Position numbers and translations under genes: made by a program. This document shows, one piece after another, positions 21,610-31,761 of a DNA stretch of 64,000 bases. Origin of the DNA: DASWJZ01 sp963805325 (GTDB lineage Bacteria; Pseudomonadota; Alphaproteobacteria; Rhizobiales; Afifellaceae); NCBI GenBank assembly GCA_963805325.1, contig CAWDTS010000005.1:1-64000 (forward strand). The letters are read 5' to 3'. The notes beneath the pieces were generated by a model that did not search any database, was not told where the DNA came from, and worked only from the letters and a program-made list of their open reading frames with translations. Position 1 is the stretch's first letter. Each line of letters starts with the position of its first letter.

Positions 21610-22277
21610 AGGTAATTTCCCTCAACCTGGGTTCTCCTCGAACCAGCGCGCCTTGCATCCGTCGGAGCGGGGGGCTGCACAAATTACGAGCAGTTCGGAC
21701 GAGGCCGACGTCATCGTTTGGCCAAGCTACTCGGCTACACGTGTAGGATGCGTTCGATTGGTCCTATGTGTGCGGGGTAAGACATGTCCTGGCTTCGCCT
21801 GCCTCTCTATTTTGGCACGCTAAAGGTCAAACCGAGAGCTCATTTGCGCCGCGAAGAGATGCATCGGAAGGTCCCGGTGCTAAGAATCGGTCGCACGTAT
21901 TTCGTTTGGAAGCCAAATGCTCCGCGCAAACAGGCGCTGAACGCCATCAAGAAATTAAGGGAACCGATCTTCCCGGTCCGACCTAAAGTCAAATTCGTCC
22001 ACGACGCGAGCGGCGCGTTGCGACGCGGCCAGCGGAAGCGGCCGAGGCAATAGAAAAACGGGTCGGGCGACAACATGGAACATCGGGGAGGCGGTCGACC
22101 GTGTTTTCACCGCGGCGCGGCTCTTTCGCGTCAGCAATAGGGAGTGGATCACACAGCAAAACGCGCATATCCTGCGCCTTCTTACTGAGAGCGAGGATGA
22201 GACTGGGCACGGTATCTTAAATGAATTGCTTCTCCGGTTGTCGCGGGTGACAGCAACGCAGGTATCTGGAGGTCGTC
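21610..22277. other. Intergenic with weak coding potential
   Basis: An open frame at 21784-22053 (forward) encodes a short very basic protein (YFGTLKVKPRAHLRREEM start) without a clear ribosome site. A later stretch at about 22085-22270 reads VFTAARLFRVSNREWITQQN in one frame and looks helical. Neither matches a known family, so I do not call a gene. A GGAGG near 22267 serves the next gene. Confidence 0.3.
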
Positions 22278-23186
22278 ATGACGCTTCCTTTCAAGCACAG
22301 ACGCCGGTTTGCGCTGATGGTGATCGTTGCGACCTGCGTTCTGGGACCCGGCCAGATATCGTTCGCACAGGAGTCCCCCGACAGCGGGGCGAAGGGTGCA
22401 ATTCAGATCGAAGGCACGGTGGAGCCGCTGCGCGCCGCGGACATCTCGCCGCGCTTTGATGGACTTCTGAAGACAATCCACTTCCAGGCAGGAGATTACG
22501 TAAAAAAGGGCGATTTACTGTTTGAGTTTCTGACGATTGATGAAGAGTTACAGTTGAAGATTGACCGTGCCGGACTTGATAGAGCTGAAGCACAGCTTCA
22601 ACTCGCCGAGGCGGATCTGGATCGCTCACGTATGCTGCGCGAACGGGCTGTTAGGTCCGAGGCTGACCTTCAGACGGCCGAGGCGCAGCGCGACATTGCC
22701 AAAGCAAACGCAGATGCCGCACGTGCGCAGGTCGACATGAGGGAGACCACGATTTGGGACTACTCGCTCTACGCGCCGTTCGACGGGGTGATCAGCGAGC
22801 CCTATACCAACGAGGGCGCTTACATCACAAAGGCGGCGGCGCGGGAGGCGAGTCGACTGGCGACGGTGACCCAACTCGATCCGATCAAAGTCACAGGCAA
22901 GATCCCGTTCGCAATCTACGCCGCGCGGCGCTCATATCTCCCAACCGGCGAGGCCGCGAAAGCCGACGTGATACTGAGCCTCGTTTTGCCGAACGGAGAC
23001 GAATACCCGCATGAAGGCAAAATTACTGCGGGCGGTTATGAGTTCGACAGGGAGACGCAGCGCATCTCCATCTCTGCCGTCTTCCCAAACCCGGACCTTC
23101 TGTTGCGGCCGGGCCTGCGCGTTACCGTTGTCTTGACGCCGCGTTCGGGAGAAATCAATAGCAGCGGGGACACCCCGGCGAAGTGA
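22278..23186 (+). CDS. RND/HlyD-type periplasmic adaptor protein
   Basis: A 302-residue membrane-fusion protein with a Sec signal peptide ending near ISFAQ. Domain order is typical: a lipoyl-like half (IEGTVEPLRAADISPRFDG, GDYVKKGDLLFEF), a coiled-coil hairpin (DRAEAQLQLAEADLDRSRML...), the second lipoyl half (IWDYSLYAPFDGVISEP), then beta-barrel segments (ATVTQLDPIKV) and an FPNPDLLLRPGLRV segment. These proteins link an inner-membrane pump to an outer-membrane channel. No RND pump or TolC gene lies next to it, so its partner must be elsewhere. GGAGG precedes the ATG. Confidence 0.8.
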   Translation: MTLPFKHRRRFALMVIVATCVLGPGQISFAQESPDSGAKGAIQIEGTVEPLRAADISPRFDGLLKTIHFQAGDYVKKGDLLFEFLTIDEELQLKIDRAGLDRAEAQLQLAEADLDRSRMLRERAVRSEADLQTAEAQRDIAKANADAARAQVDMRETTIWDYSLYAPFDGVISEPYTNEGAYITKAAAREASRLATVTQLDPIKVTGKIPFAIYAARRSYLPTGEAAKADVILSLVLPNGDEYPHEGKITAGGYEFDRETQRISISAVFPNPDLLLRPGLRVTVVLTPRSGEINSSGDTPAK

Positions 23187-23683
23187 CCGTGCCTGATCGG
23201 CAGCCGTTGCCGCGCTATCTCTGCCCGACGCGCTCTAGGGCGGGGGAGCTCACCCACTAAGCTGAAATTCCGGTTTTGGTGCTTGGGGGAAACGGATTAA
23301 GGAGTGCCGGACGGCCGCATAGAAGCGATGGTTTCCTAGCTGACATCTCCCCCGGCAGAAATCTTTGCCGGAGATCCGGCGAGAATTGAACTGCGGCCGT
23401 TCGCACCGGCTCTCTGAGCGAGCATAGATAATGCGAACGGCACGACTTAATCCGCCTAGTGGGCGATGTGGACTTAACGCTGGCCAGTATTGTCCCCCAT
23501 GAACTGGCTGTGGTATGGTTGCTTACTACCAAGACGTCCACCAGACCCCCCCGGCAAAGGGCTGTCTTGGTTAGAGGCGGCGGACCTTCGGGATCGTCGC
23601 CTTCTTTTCATGGTCGGGATATTGGATTGACCCACATTGCCCAACTTTGGGCTAATCGGGATGCGGTTGTCCCGAGCCCAGAG
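23187..23683. other. Intergenic between convergent genes, no gene seen
   Basis: Convergent stops lie on both sides. I see no conserved coding frame and no clean terminator hairpin here. Confidence 0.4.
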
Positions 23684-25639
23684 TCAGCCCAGCAGACGCG
23701 CGGCGATGGCACGGCCGACATTTGCCGGCGCCACCTCCTTGATCGCCTTCACGTAGTTCCCCGAGTAGAAGTGACGGATCATCGCGATACGAGCGTCGAA
23801 CGCTTCGTCGAACTCTACGGCAAAACTGTCGGGCAGCACACGGATCACGCTCGCGCCAACTGAGCGCCCTTTCAGGCTGCAGCGAACGTGTCCGCCGAGC
23901 GGGGTCGGTGGGCGACCAAGAAGCCTCGCTCCGGAGATCGATATATCGGCAAGCCGGAAGATGCTGCTGGCCCCGTCCGCCTCCATCACCATCGGCTCGT
24001 CGGCGGCGAAGCGTTCCGCCTTGCGGCGCCGCGGTTGCTCAACGCAGACAAAACAGACGATGATCAAGACGACCGCGTTGTACCAGCTCCATGCAAGTGC
24101 CAGATCTCCGAAAACCGCCGTATCGCCACTAACGTTGAACACAAACGCGTTGGCGATGCCGACGAATGTCAAAGCAAGGAGCCCGGCGTATATCCTCAGC
24201 AGCGGCCATTCGACGAATCGGCGGCTACGGTCGCCACCTTTCGCCGTCACTTTGAACTTGTGACCTTGCGGCTTCATGAGGCCGGTGAACACTGCTTTCA
24301 GGACAGCCGGCGCGGCGACGAACTGCGCCACGTCCGACATGATCAGGAGCGCGCGGCCGCCGGAGATCCAGTTCATCGTCACCGCATGCCAGGCGAAGAA
24401 GGGCAGGTAATAGGCAATGAAATCCGCGAGGCTGGCGTCCACCGCCTTGACGCCGAAAAGGAGATAGATACTCGGCACGAGGAGCCCGAGGAATTTCGCC
24501 GAATAGACCGCGACCCATCCAAGCAAGCTGTCGATCAACGAAAGGCGATCGAAGAAGTCGAGCTTGGAGGAGCGGGAAAACGGGCCGGAGCGGCCGCGCA
24601 CGATCTGCATGAATCCAAGGCACCAGCGGGCGCGCTGCGTGATGTATTCCTTCAACCCTTCCGGTGCGAGGCCGAGGGTCAGCGCTTCGTTCAGGTAGGA
24701 GGTGGTGAAGCCGGCCTCCTTCAGCCGCAGCGTCAGGAGGTAGTCTTCGGTGACGGAATCCGTCGGGAATCCGCCGATCGCGACGAGCGGCGCGAATCGG
24801 ATCACCGAAGACGTGCCGCAGCAGAAGGCCGCGCCCCAGGCGTCCTTGGAAGCGAGCACGACATCAAAGAAGAATCGCTGCTCGTCCGGCCATACATGCG
24901 CGGCCGCGAGGTTCGTCTGGATCGGATCCGGATTGATGAAGTGCTGCGGCGTCTGCACGATTCCGACGCTGTCATCGCGGAAGAGGCACAAGGCACGTGA
25001 CAGGAAACTCGGCATCGGCACGAAATCGGCGTCGAGAATCGATATGAACTCCGGCGGATCGGGCAAGTCCCGAACGTGCGCCAGCGCGTGGTTGATGTTG
25101 CCGGCCTTTGCATGAAGATTGTTCGGGCGAGTCAGGTAGCCGCACCCGAGGCGCCCCGCGAGGTCTTCCAGCCAGGGCCGGCGGCCGTCGTCCAGCACCC
25201 AGACGCGCGCGTTCGGGTAGTCGAGTCCCGTCGCGCCGATGATGGTCCGCTCGAGGATCGCTTCCTCTTCGTTGTAGGTGCAAATGAAGACATCGACGAG
25301 CGGCGCAGGGCGACTGTCGAGCCAGGCAGCGCCGGCTTCCACCTCGGACGTGCGCTCGCGCGTGCGGCTAAGAAAGAAGAGCGATAGCGCGGCCGCGGCG
25401 AGCAACGAAGCTTCGGCAGCCAAGAAGATCACGCCAAGCGCGAAATCGAAGGTCAGGCCCGGTTCGGGCAGCGTGCTGGTCGCGCGCCAGAGGAAATACC
25501 GCGCCATGAGCGCCAGCGTGACGCTCACCATGAAAGCGCGTGGCGCATTCCGATCGCGCCGCAACCAAGGCGTCAGCGCAGCGCTCGCGCCGAGAGCGAC
25601 GAAGCCGGGCGCCAATGCTTCCGCGAATTCTGGGGTCAT
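23684..25639 (-). CDS. BcsA-like family 2 glycosyltransferase with PilZ domain
   Basis: A 651-residue inner-membrane processive glycosyltransferase. Membrane segments come first. The GT-A core follows, with VDVFICTYNEEE, RVWVLDDGRRPW (first Asp), FISILDADFVP (second Asp), VTEDYLLTLRLK (third, TED) and the QRARWCLG (QxxRW) motif that marks processive synthases. More membrane segments follow and then a C-terminal region resembling PilZ (ADISISGARLLG), which binds c-di-GMP, although a full RxxxR motif before it is only partly visible. The product is probably a beta-glucan or similar polymer. No bcsB, bcsC or bcsZ lies beside it. Its start overlaps the end of the HlyD-like gene by 4 bases (ATGA). 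Confidence 0.8.
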   Translation of the reverse strand: MTPEFAEALAPGFVALGASAALTPWLRRDRNAPRAFMVSVTLALMARYFLWRATSTLPEPGLTFDFALGVIFLAAEASLLAAAALSLFFLSRTRERTSEVEAGAAWLDSRPAPLVDVFICTYNEEEAILERTIIGATGLDYPNARVWVLDDGRRPWLEDLAGRLGCGYLTRPNNLHAKAGNINHALAHVRDLPDPPEFISILDADFVPMPSFLSRALCLFRDDSVGIVQTPQHFINPDPIQTNLAAAHVWPDEQRFFFDVVLASKDAWGAAFCCGTSSVIRFAPLVAIGGFPTDSVTEDYLLTLRLKEAGFTTSYLNEALTLGLAPEGLKEYITQRARWCLGFMQIVRGRSGPFSRSSKLDFFDRLSLIDSLLGWVAVYSAKFLGLLVPSIYLLFGVKAVDASLADFIAYYLPFFAWHAVTMNWISGGRALLIMSDVAQFVAAPAVLKAVFTGLMKPQGHKFKVTAKGGDRSRRFVEWPLLRIYAGLLALTFVGIANAFVFNVSGDTAVFGDLALAWSWYNAVVLIIVCFVCVEQPRRRKAERFAADEPMVMEADGASSIFRLADISISGARLLGRPPTPLGGHVRCSLKGRSVGASVIRVLPDSFAVEFDEAFDARIAMIRHFYSGNYVKAIKEVAPANVGRAIAARLLG

Positions 25640-27028
25640 CCCGCGCCTGCGGGCGCCTTGTCGAAGATGACGCGGCCTGTGCGACCGACCGCACAGCTAT
25701 TACCGGACGCGAGTTCCGGCACCCTTACCGTCACCCGGTAGGCTTCGCGGCTCAACGCCGAAGGGACTATGGCGAGGTTCGCGGGAGCGTCTGCGAGGCC
25801 AGTGAGGTTGGTCACGACGCCGCGCAAATCGCCACCGCCATCGGTCGGGCGGAAGCGCGCCGGGGTACCGACGCTAAGCCGATTATACACCGCCTCCGTC
25901 ACGTTCGCGGTGACCACCGCACCGGAACAGTCGAGAATCTTGAGGAGATCCTGTCCAGCCCTGACGTGCTCACCGGGCGCGGTCATGACTTCCCAGATAC
26001 GCCCGGCTACCGGCAGCGACATGGCAACATCCGCAAAGCTTCGATAGCGCGCCGTTTCGTCGACAACATCGCGCTCAACCAGCGCGATCTCAGCATCGGC
26101 AGCGGCAAGATCGGCGGTAAGCTCGTTCAGGCGCTGCCGAAGCTCGTCACTGCGCTGTGCGGAACTTGGGCGGTCGTTGGCCCCGTCGCCGAGAAAGGTA
26201 CCATCGCGCGCCGAGTTGAGCTCGGCATTGGTGGCGTCGAGCGCGCGTTCAGTGCTGATCTCAGTCTGTTCTGCGATCGTCTGCTCCTGTGTGAGGCGTT
26301 GGACCTCCGCCGCCGAGACGGCGTCCTTACGCCCGAGCGCAAGCGCGCGCCCGGCCGCTGCCACAGCCACCGCGGTGCGCGCCTTCGCCGCCGCAACCTC
26401 GCTCTCAAACTGCGCGGCGCGCGCCTCTAGCTGTTTCGTGCGCCCGAGCGTGAACCGGACGAGGTCGCGCACCAGCCCGTCATGGGCTTGGCGCGTCGAG
26501 GTGATTTTTGCCTGCAGCGCCGTGCGTTGGATCTGGAGCAGCGCCAGCCGGTCGTCGAGACCGTCAAGGCGTGTCCGATCGGCGCGCACATTAATGATGC
26601 GCAGCAATTCCTGGTTCGCGCCGAGGACGCCGGTGCTCGCCAGATCCGTCGGCGCTCGCCACCACGTTGCCTTCGATCGGCGCCCTTACGGTGACGATGC
26701 GCGAATTGACGATCGCCTCGACACTCGATGCCTGCAGAAGCGTGCGGAGCGGCATCCACACAAATGCCGCGAGAATGGCGAGGCCGACCGCCGCCTTGAT
26801 TACCTTGCCGGTAATCTTCGCGTTTGCTACCGGCGTCTCTCGCGGGGCGACATCTTCTTCGCCCGCCGGCTCTGCGACGGCAGGCGCGAGCTCCGGCTGT
26901 CGCAGGCGCTGTTCAAGCGAGCGCTGAAGCTCCCGCACCGGACCGGATTCAGCCGACGAAGTGCTCGACTCAGAACTCCGGCCCTGGGTCCACGATATGC
27001 GGGCCGGACAGGTCGAGAACGTCCTCAA
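25636..27028 (-). pseudogene. HlyD/Alg44-like membrane adaptor, one frameshift
   Basis: About 460 residues after repair near 26640. The N-terminal cytosolic part is followed by one membrane segment (VIKAAVGLAILAAFVWMP), then VRAPIEGNVVAS (first lipoyl half), long coiled coils (QRTALQAKITSTRQAHDGL to the LTADLAAADAEIALVE region), the second half LPVAGRIWEVMTAPGEHV and a beta-barrel end. It is translationally coupled to the BcsA-like gene. This is the arrangement of polymer synthase plus periplasmic adaptor (as Alg8/Alg44), so it probably guides the nascent glycan through the periplasm. Confidence 0.7.
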
Positions 27029-27538
27029 TCTTCGGATTATTCCGCTGCATAGACAGTATTTAGTCGCAGCAGGTTTTAAGAATAAACAACCCTTCGAGCA
27101 CTTTGCGCTTGAGTGCCTCGAGCCGCGCCTTGAAATTCCGCTGCGTGGTTATCGAGGGGTGAAAGCCGAGCGAGGTGCGCGACAGATAGCGAGGGCGAGG
27201 AGCAGACATTCGCCAAGTGCGCAATTGGAGTGTCTTGACGGACCTTTCGCACCGCCTGCTCAGGGTAGCCTTGGCACTTCCCCCGAAACAGCGAAGCGAG
27301 TCAAATGATGAACTGAAAGGCGGCCGCTCATGCCGGTTTGTCGCGGTCGCGCCCTTTCTCTTTCAAAAATTGGTGTTGAAAGAGGCCTGCCCTCCGCCGG
27401 CAAGATCGGAAAGCTTAGCTCGGGCGGTCGCATGGAAAATCCAAGCGTGGCCGGACGACGCAGAGGGCTGTTGGCAACGAGTGGTCGCGTCGCGCTGATT
27501 GTCAAACCGTCCGAACGTGGCGTTTCGTGAGCGCCGTG
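27029..27538. other. Intergenic, no gene seen
   Basis: No supported coding region or RNA was recognised. It probably contains the promoter for the minus-strand HlyD/BcsA pair. Confidence 0.4.
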
Positions 27539-27823
27539 TCACTTAGCGAGCAGCACCACCGCGAGAAGAGCGATTGCGAGCGCTGCCGTCGCACCGCCTG
27601 CCACAGTAGCAATCATCAACGCGAACGTCGCGGTTCTATTTGCCGTGCGAGCAAGCTCCGCATGAGCCCACGCCTCATCATTAGCCGCACGGGCCGAGTT
27701 GGTTGCGACGCGAGCAGATTTCGTCGCAGCGCCGGCTGCTTCTGTCGCTGAACGGGCGATTTCAACAAGTTCCGGGTACAGATTGTTCGATGCGTCGGTA
27801 ATCGACGCGCCGCTCTCCGACAC
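27539..27823 (-). CDS. Small Ala-rich tail-anchored membrane protein
   Basis: About 94 residues. An acidic/Ser start (SESGASITDASNNLYPEL) is followed by an Ala-rich amphipathic helix with repeating AATKSARVATNSARAAN heptads and one C-terminal membrane segment (MIATVAGGATAALAIALLAVV). The start is GTG and no strong ribosome site is visible. It is not a recognised family. It could also be the C-terminal part of a longer frameshifted gene reaching upstream. Confidence 0.4.
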   Translation of the reverse strand: MSESGASITDASNNLYPELVEIARSATEAAGAATKSARVATNSARAANDEAWAHAELARTANRTATFALMIATVAGGATAALAIALLAVVLLAK

Positions 27824-28296
27824 GCCGCTCTCCAGGTCGCGACGCTCCGGCTCGCCAGCGGGCTCTCGTCCGGCGTCGCTAACGCGCTCGGAACCAAGAA
27901 ACTCAGGTCAGCAATGGCCCCCTCGCGATAAGGTTGACACCCTGCCTGCAAGATCTCGTCAACACTCGCTCCGAGCTCATATCCAACAGCGTTTGCACGA
28001 GCGCTTCGAGGCCCCCTCGCGGGAACATGCACAGTCCAAGCGGGGCCAAAGGACAAAAGGTCGCCGCTGAGATGATCGCCGTAGAGCTGGAAAGGCGCAA
28101 GCGGCAGGCCGATGCAAACGGGCTGACGATGCTCGCCCACTTGCCGGAAATGGCTGTTGTCGAGGTGCGTGAGCGTCAGAACTAGATCTGAAAATCGATG
28201 ATCGCTGTCGCTTCAGCCTCCAAACGGGCCATGTCGACCAAGTAGGTCAGGAGGAAAACTCGTATTCAGGCCAACCCGCTTCAGCGAGTCTCGCAA
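27824..28296. other. Intergenic or degraded, no clear gene
   Basis: Short open frames occur on both strands, none with a recognisable domain. On the minus strand the sequence may be an out-of-frame extension of the neighbouring small membrane protein gene. Confidence 0.3.
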
Positions 28297-28398
28297 TCAC
28301 ACGCCAACGCCAAAGATGAGCACGAAGCCGAGGGCCAGCAACAGCCAGAGGACAATAGAAATCGGTATCGCGCTGACGAAGCCGCGGAAAAGGCCCAT
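28297..28398 (-). CDS. 33-residue single-span membrane peptide
   Basis: It starts MGLFRGFVSAIPISIVLW and ends LIFGVGV, a single hydrophobic helix. GTGGAG lies immediately before the ATG, so GTG 28404 with the GGGGGG upstream is an alternative start. Short single-span proteins of this kind are common in Hyphomicrobiales, but the function is unknown. The call rests only on composition and the start site. Confidence 0.3.
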   Translation of the reverse strand: MGLFRGFVSAIPISIVLWLLLALGFVLIFGVGV

Positions 28399-28838
28399 CT
28401 CCACACCCCCCGATGCTGGATGGATATTCTTTAGTCCTGCACGGTTGTGGAATCGAAGCTGAAGCCTCTTATCGGCCGTATCGTCGGTGTTTATCCACAG
28501 AAACTCCCACAATTGGGCTCCGTCGGGCGTTGGCCTTGCCGCGGCGACAACAACTCCAAACTCTTCCATCAGCAGGAAGCGCCCTTCATCCGCGTTAGGC
28601 TTAACGGGCGCTTAACACGAGTCATGGTTGAACAATGTGGCATGCGTGATGCAGCTGGGCGGTCTTAGTATCGAGTGGCCGCCTGGCGGCGAGGGCGGCG
28701 CCGCGCGCTCGGCCGTCGCCCTCGCTCGTCGCTTCGAGCACAAGCGCTTTGCCGCCGTCCGGGTACTCGGCGATAAGTCTTCGGCCTCGCAATTGGCTCG
28801 CACCTCCACATTCTAGGGTCTGACGAAGGTGACGAAGG

Positions 28839-29608
28839 TTGAGCCTCTTCCTGGACAAGCTGTTCACGATTTTCGTCCTGCCCCTCGGGGCGGCGCTCGC
28901 CCTCGGCCTCGTCGCGCTGGTGCTTACATTCACGCGCTGGCGGAATCTCGCGCGAGCGGCGCTCGCGATTATGATCGTCGGCCTATGGACCGCCTCGACG
29001 CCGCTCTTCTCCCATTGGATCGCCGCGCAGCTTGAAGGGCAGTATCCGCCACGGCCGGTCGACGACCTGCCGCGTGCGGACGCGATCGTCCTGCTCGGCG
29101 GATATCTCGCGCAGCCTCTGCCGCCGCGCGTCGTCCCCGATCTTTCCGACGCGGGAGACCGCCTGCTCGAGGCGTGGCGGCTCTACCGCGCCGGCAAGGC
29201 GTCGCGCATTGTCGTGTCGGGCGGCAATCTCTCCTGGTCGCCGATTCTGAAACCCGAAGCAGTGTTGGCGGCCGACCTTCTGTTCGAGCTCGGCGTGCCG
29301 CGCGCCGACCTGGTGCTTGACGGGGAGAGCCGGAACACGCGCGAGAATGCCTTGAACGCCGCTCGGATCTTCTCCGGGAACGGCTGGACCACGGGCTCTT
29401 GGTAACGTCGGGAATGCACATGCCCCGCGCGCTCGCCGCCTTTCGCAATGTCGGCCTCGAAGTGACGCCCGCGGCGACCGACGTCAGCGCCCGGGATTTT
29501 GGCGGACCGTTCGCGCTGCTCCCCGATGCCGAGGAGCTCGCGCGCACGTCGACGGCGGTGAAGGAGATCGTCGGCACCCTGGTCTATCGCTACCGTGGGT
29601 GGGAATAG
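28839..29608 (+). pseudogene. YdcF-like DUF218 membrane protein, one frameshift
   Basis: About 256 residues after repair near 29395. Two N-terminal membrane segments (FVLPLGAALALGLVALVLTF, RAALAIMIVGLW) are followed by the DUF218 domain: ADAIVLLGG, GDRLLEAWRLYRAGKASRIVVSGG, then GESRNTRENA and LLVTSGMHMPRALAAFR. DUF218 (ElyC/SanA/YdcF) proteins act in envelope-polymer metabolism. The start is TTG 28839 after GAAGG. The frame breaks at a GGGCTCTTGG run, which is typical of a lost base. Confidence 0.7.
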
Positions 29609-29707
29609 CAGGCCGCGAGACACCTGCTGCATGAAACGCGTTCGCCCGTATCGACAGAAAGGTCGCCGTCTGTAGAGTGAGCCGTTCGGTCGATCTCCGG
29701 GGGGCGT

Positions 29708-30598
29708 ATGGAGTCGCAGATTCGGGTCGTCGTCCATCAGGACGACGTGGGCATGAACCATGGCGCGAACCTCGCCTTCGCCGAGCTGTCCAGGCTCGGC
29801 ATCTGCACGGCCGGTGCCGTTATGGTCCCGTGCCCGTGGTTTCCGGAGCTCGCCGAGATGCAGGCGCGCGATCCGGGCCTCGACATCGGCGTGCATCTTG
29901 TCCTGACCTCGGAGTTCAAACCCTATCGCTGGCGACCCCTGACCGGCGCGTCGCAGGCGTCCGGGCTCGTCGATCCCGACGGCTACTTCTGGCCGACGGC
30001 GCGCGAAGCGCGCGCGAACGCGCATCCCGACGCCGTCGAGGCCGAGCTCCGCGCGCAGGTCGAGGCCGCCAGGAACGCAGGCATCGACATCACGCATCTC
30101 GACTCGCACATGTTCACCGTCGTTTGCCCGCAGTTCATCGACATCTACACGCGGCTCGGCCGCGAGGAGCGCGTGCCGGTGCTTCTGGTGCGCCAGGACG
30201 CCGCCTACGGATCGATGCAGAAGGGGCCGGCTGTCGACGCGGCCATCGACGCCGCCGACGCCGAGGGGCTCCCGGTCTTCGATCGCGTTCTTGAGACGCC
30301 CTGGCAGCGCGGGGCTTCAGTGGAGAGCGACTACGACGCGCTCCTCGGACGTATCGGGCCCGGCCTCAATTATCTGGCCCTGCATTTCAACGCGCCGGGA
30401 GAGATCGCATCGATCGAGCCCCAGCCCGCAGACATCCGCACCGAGGAATACGCGCTTTTCCGCAGTTCCGGGATCCGCGATCGGCTCATGTCCGGCGGCA
30501 TCGAGCTGATCGGCATGCGCGGGCTGCGCGACGGCCTTCGCCGCGGTCCCTATTCTGCAACTAAAGCAGACTCGCCCGCCGCCCCTTTGGCGGTCTAG
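29708..30598 (+). CDS. ChbG/HpnK (YdjC) family carbohydrate deacetylase
   Basis: A 296-residue deacetylase-like protein. Metal site residues appear in VVHQDDVGMNHGAN (Asp pair), LDIGVHLVLTSE (His) and ITHLDSHMF (His-x3-His). An LNYLALHFNAPGE segment holds a late His. The family removes acetyl groups from diacetylchitobiose or related N-acetylated sugars. The gene lies just before a sugar ABC transporter on the same strand, so it may act on the imported sugar. The start at ATG 29708 follows GGGGGGCGT. Confidence 0.7.
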   Translation: MESQIRVVVHQDDVGMNHGANLAFAELSRLGICTAGAVMVPCPWFPELAEMQARDPGLDIGVHLVLTSEFKPYRWRPLTGASQASGLVDPDGYFWPTAREARANAHPDAVEAELRAQVEAARNAGIDITHLDSHMFTVVCPQFIDIYTRLGREERVPVLLVRQDAAYGSMQKGPAVDAAIDAADAEGLPVFDRVLETPWQRGASVESDYDALLGRIGPGLNYLALHFNAPGEIASIEPQPADIRTEEYALFRSSGIRDRLMSGGIELIGMRGLRDGLRRGPYSATKADSPAAPLAV

Positions 30599-30712
30599 AA
30601 ATACGGATTGGCTCCGGTTCCCCTGTCTCGGACCCGGGTCTTGTGTGGCACCGCGGCAGGCCGGCATGCCAGGGTGCGAAAATCGCGTCAGGCCGGGAGG
30701 GAGAGGGGTCTC

Positions 30713-31696
30713 ATGAATATGCAAGGAACATATGCCTTCCTTCGCGCCGGCGCGGTCGCGCTCGGCGTCGCGGCGGCGGCGCTCTTCACGACCGCCGCCT
30801 CGGCGCAGATCAAGGACGCCAAGGACGTTCACATCATCTTCGTCACACACGGCCAGGCAGCCGACGTCTATTGGTCGGTAGTCAAGAACGGGGTCGAGGC
30901 CGGCCAGAAGGTCATGGGGAGCCAGGTTGACTATCACTCCCCCGATACCTTCGACATGGTCCAGATGGCGCGGTTGATCGACGCCGCGGTGGCGCAGAAG
31001 CCCGACGCGATCGTGGTCTCAATTCCTGACACCACGGCGCTCAAGGATTCCATCATGAACGCCAAGGCGGCCGGCATCCCGGTCGGCGTGGTCGACACCG
31101 GCATCGACCAGGTGAAGGACTGGGGTCTCGACCTGTGGGTCGGTGGCGGCTCCGAATATGACAACGGCCTGCGCGCTGGCGAGATCATGGGCCAGAACGG
31201 CGTGAAGTCGGCTGTCTGCGTCAATCAGGAGGTCGGCAACGTCTCCCTCGACGACCGCTGCAACGGCTTTAAGGACGGTCTCGCCAAGACAGACGGCAAG
31301 ATGGAGATCGTGGCGGTGACCATGGACCCGACCGAGTTGGCCGGCCGCGTCGAAGCCTTCATCACGGCGCATCCCGACACCGACGGCGTCCTCGCGCTCG
31401 GGCCGAGCGTCGCCGATCCGATTTTGCAGCGCCTGCGCGACAACGGCATGATCGGCAAGATCAAGATGGGCACCTTCGACCTGTCGCCGGTCGCGCTCGA
31501 GGCCGTCGACAAGGGCGACATGCTTTTCGCCATCGACAGCCAGCAATATCTGATGGGCTATCTCCCGGTCGTCTTCTTCACCATGAAGGCGATGTACGGG
31601 ACCCTGCCGACCGACAACGTCATGACCGGCCCGGCGTTCATCATGAAGGGGCAGGGGCAGCATGTCCTGGCGCTGAGCAAGCAGGGCATCCGCTAG
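30713..31696 (+). CDS. Periplasmic sugar-binding protein of a ribose-type ABC transporter
   Basis: A 327-residue class-I periplasmic binding protein (peripla-BP-4 / RbsB fold) with a signal peptide ending TTAASAQ. Typical segments: DVHIIFVTHGQAADVYWSVV, the PDAIVVSIPDTTALKD strand-helix, VVDTGIDQ, GLRAGEIMG and TDGVLALGPSVADP. It captures a sugar or cyclitol for the permease and ATPase that follow. The start at ATG 30713 has GGGAGGGAGAGG upstream, a very strong ribosome site. Confidence 0.85.
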   Translation: MNMQGTYAFLRAGAVALGVAAAALFTTAASAQIKDAKDVHIIFVTHGQAADVYWSVVKNGVEAGQKVMGSQVDYHSPDTFDMVQMARLIDAAVAQKPDAIVVSIPDTTALKDSIMNAKAAGIPVGVVDTGIDQVKDWGLDLWVGGGSEYDNGLRAGEIMGQNGVKSAVCVNQEVGNVSLDDRCNGFKDGLAKTDGKMEIVAVTMDPTELAGRVEAFITAHPDTDGVLALGPSVADPILQRLRDNGMIGKIKMGTFDLSPVALEAVDKGDMLFAIDSQQYLMGYLPVVFFTMKAMYGTLPTDNVMTGPAFIMKGQGQHVLALSKQGIR

Positions 31697-31707
31697 AACA
31701 GGCGCAT

Positions 31708-31732
31708 GGGGTCGGCCGCACCGGCCGGCCCC
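31708..31732 (+). terminator. Intergenic hairpin after binding-protein gene
   Basis: GGGGTCGGCC and GGCCGGCCCC pair with one G-T and leave a 5-base loop, 12 bases after the binding-protein stop and before the permease. It is likely an mRNA-stabilising or attenuating stem that keeps binding-protein expression above that of the membrane parts. Confidence 0.5.
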
Positions 31733-31761
31733 GGCTCCGCTTCCGCATACGGGAGACGACC

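Noticed and set aside
27903..28140. Minus-strand frame with some coding look near 28,000
   Set aside because: No domain, no ribosome site and no continuity with the neighbouring small membrane protein in the same frame; left as unassigned.
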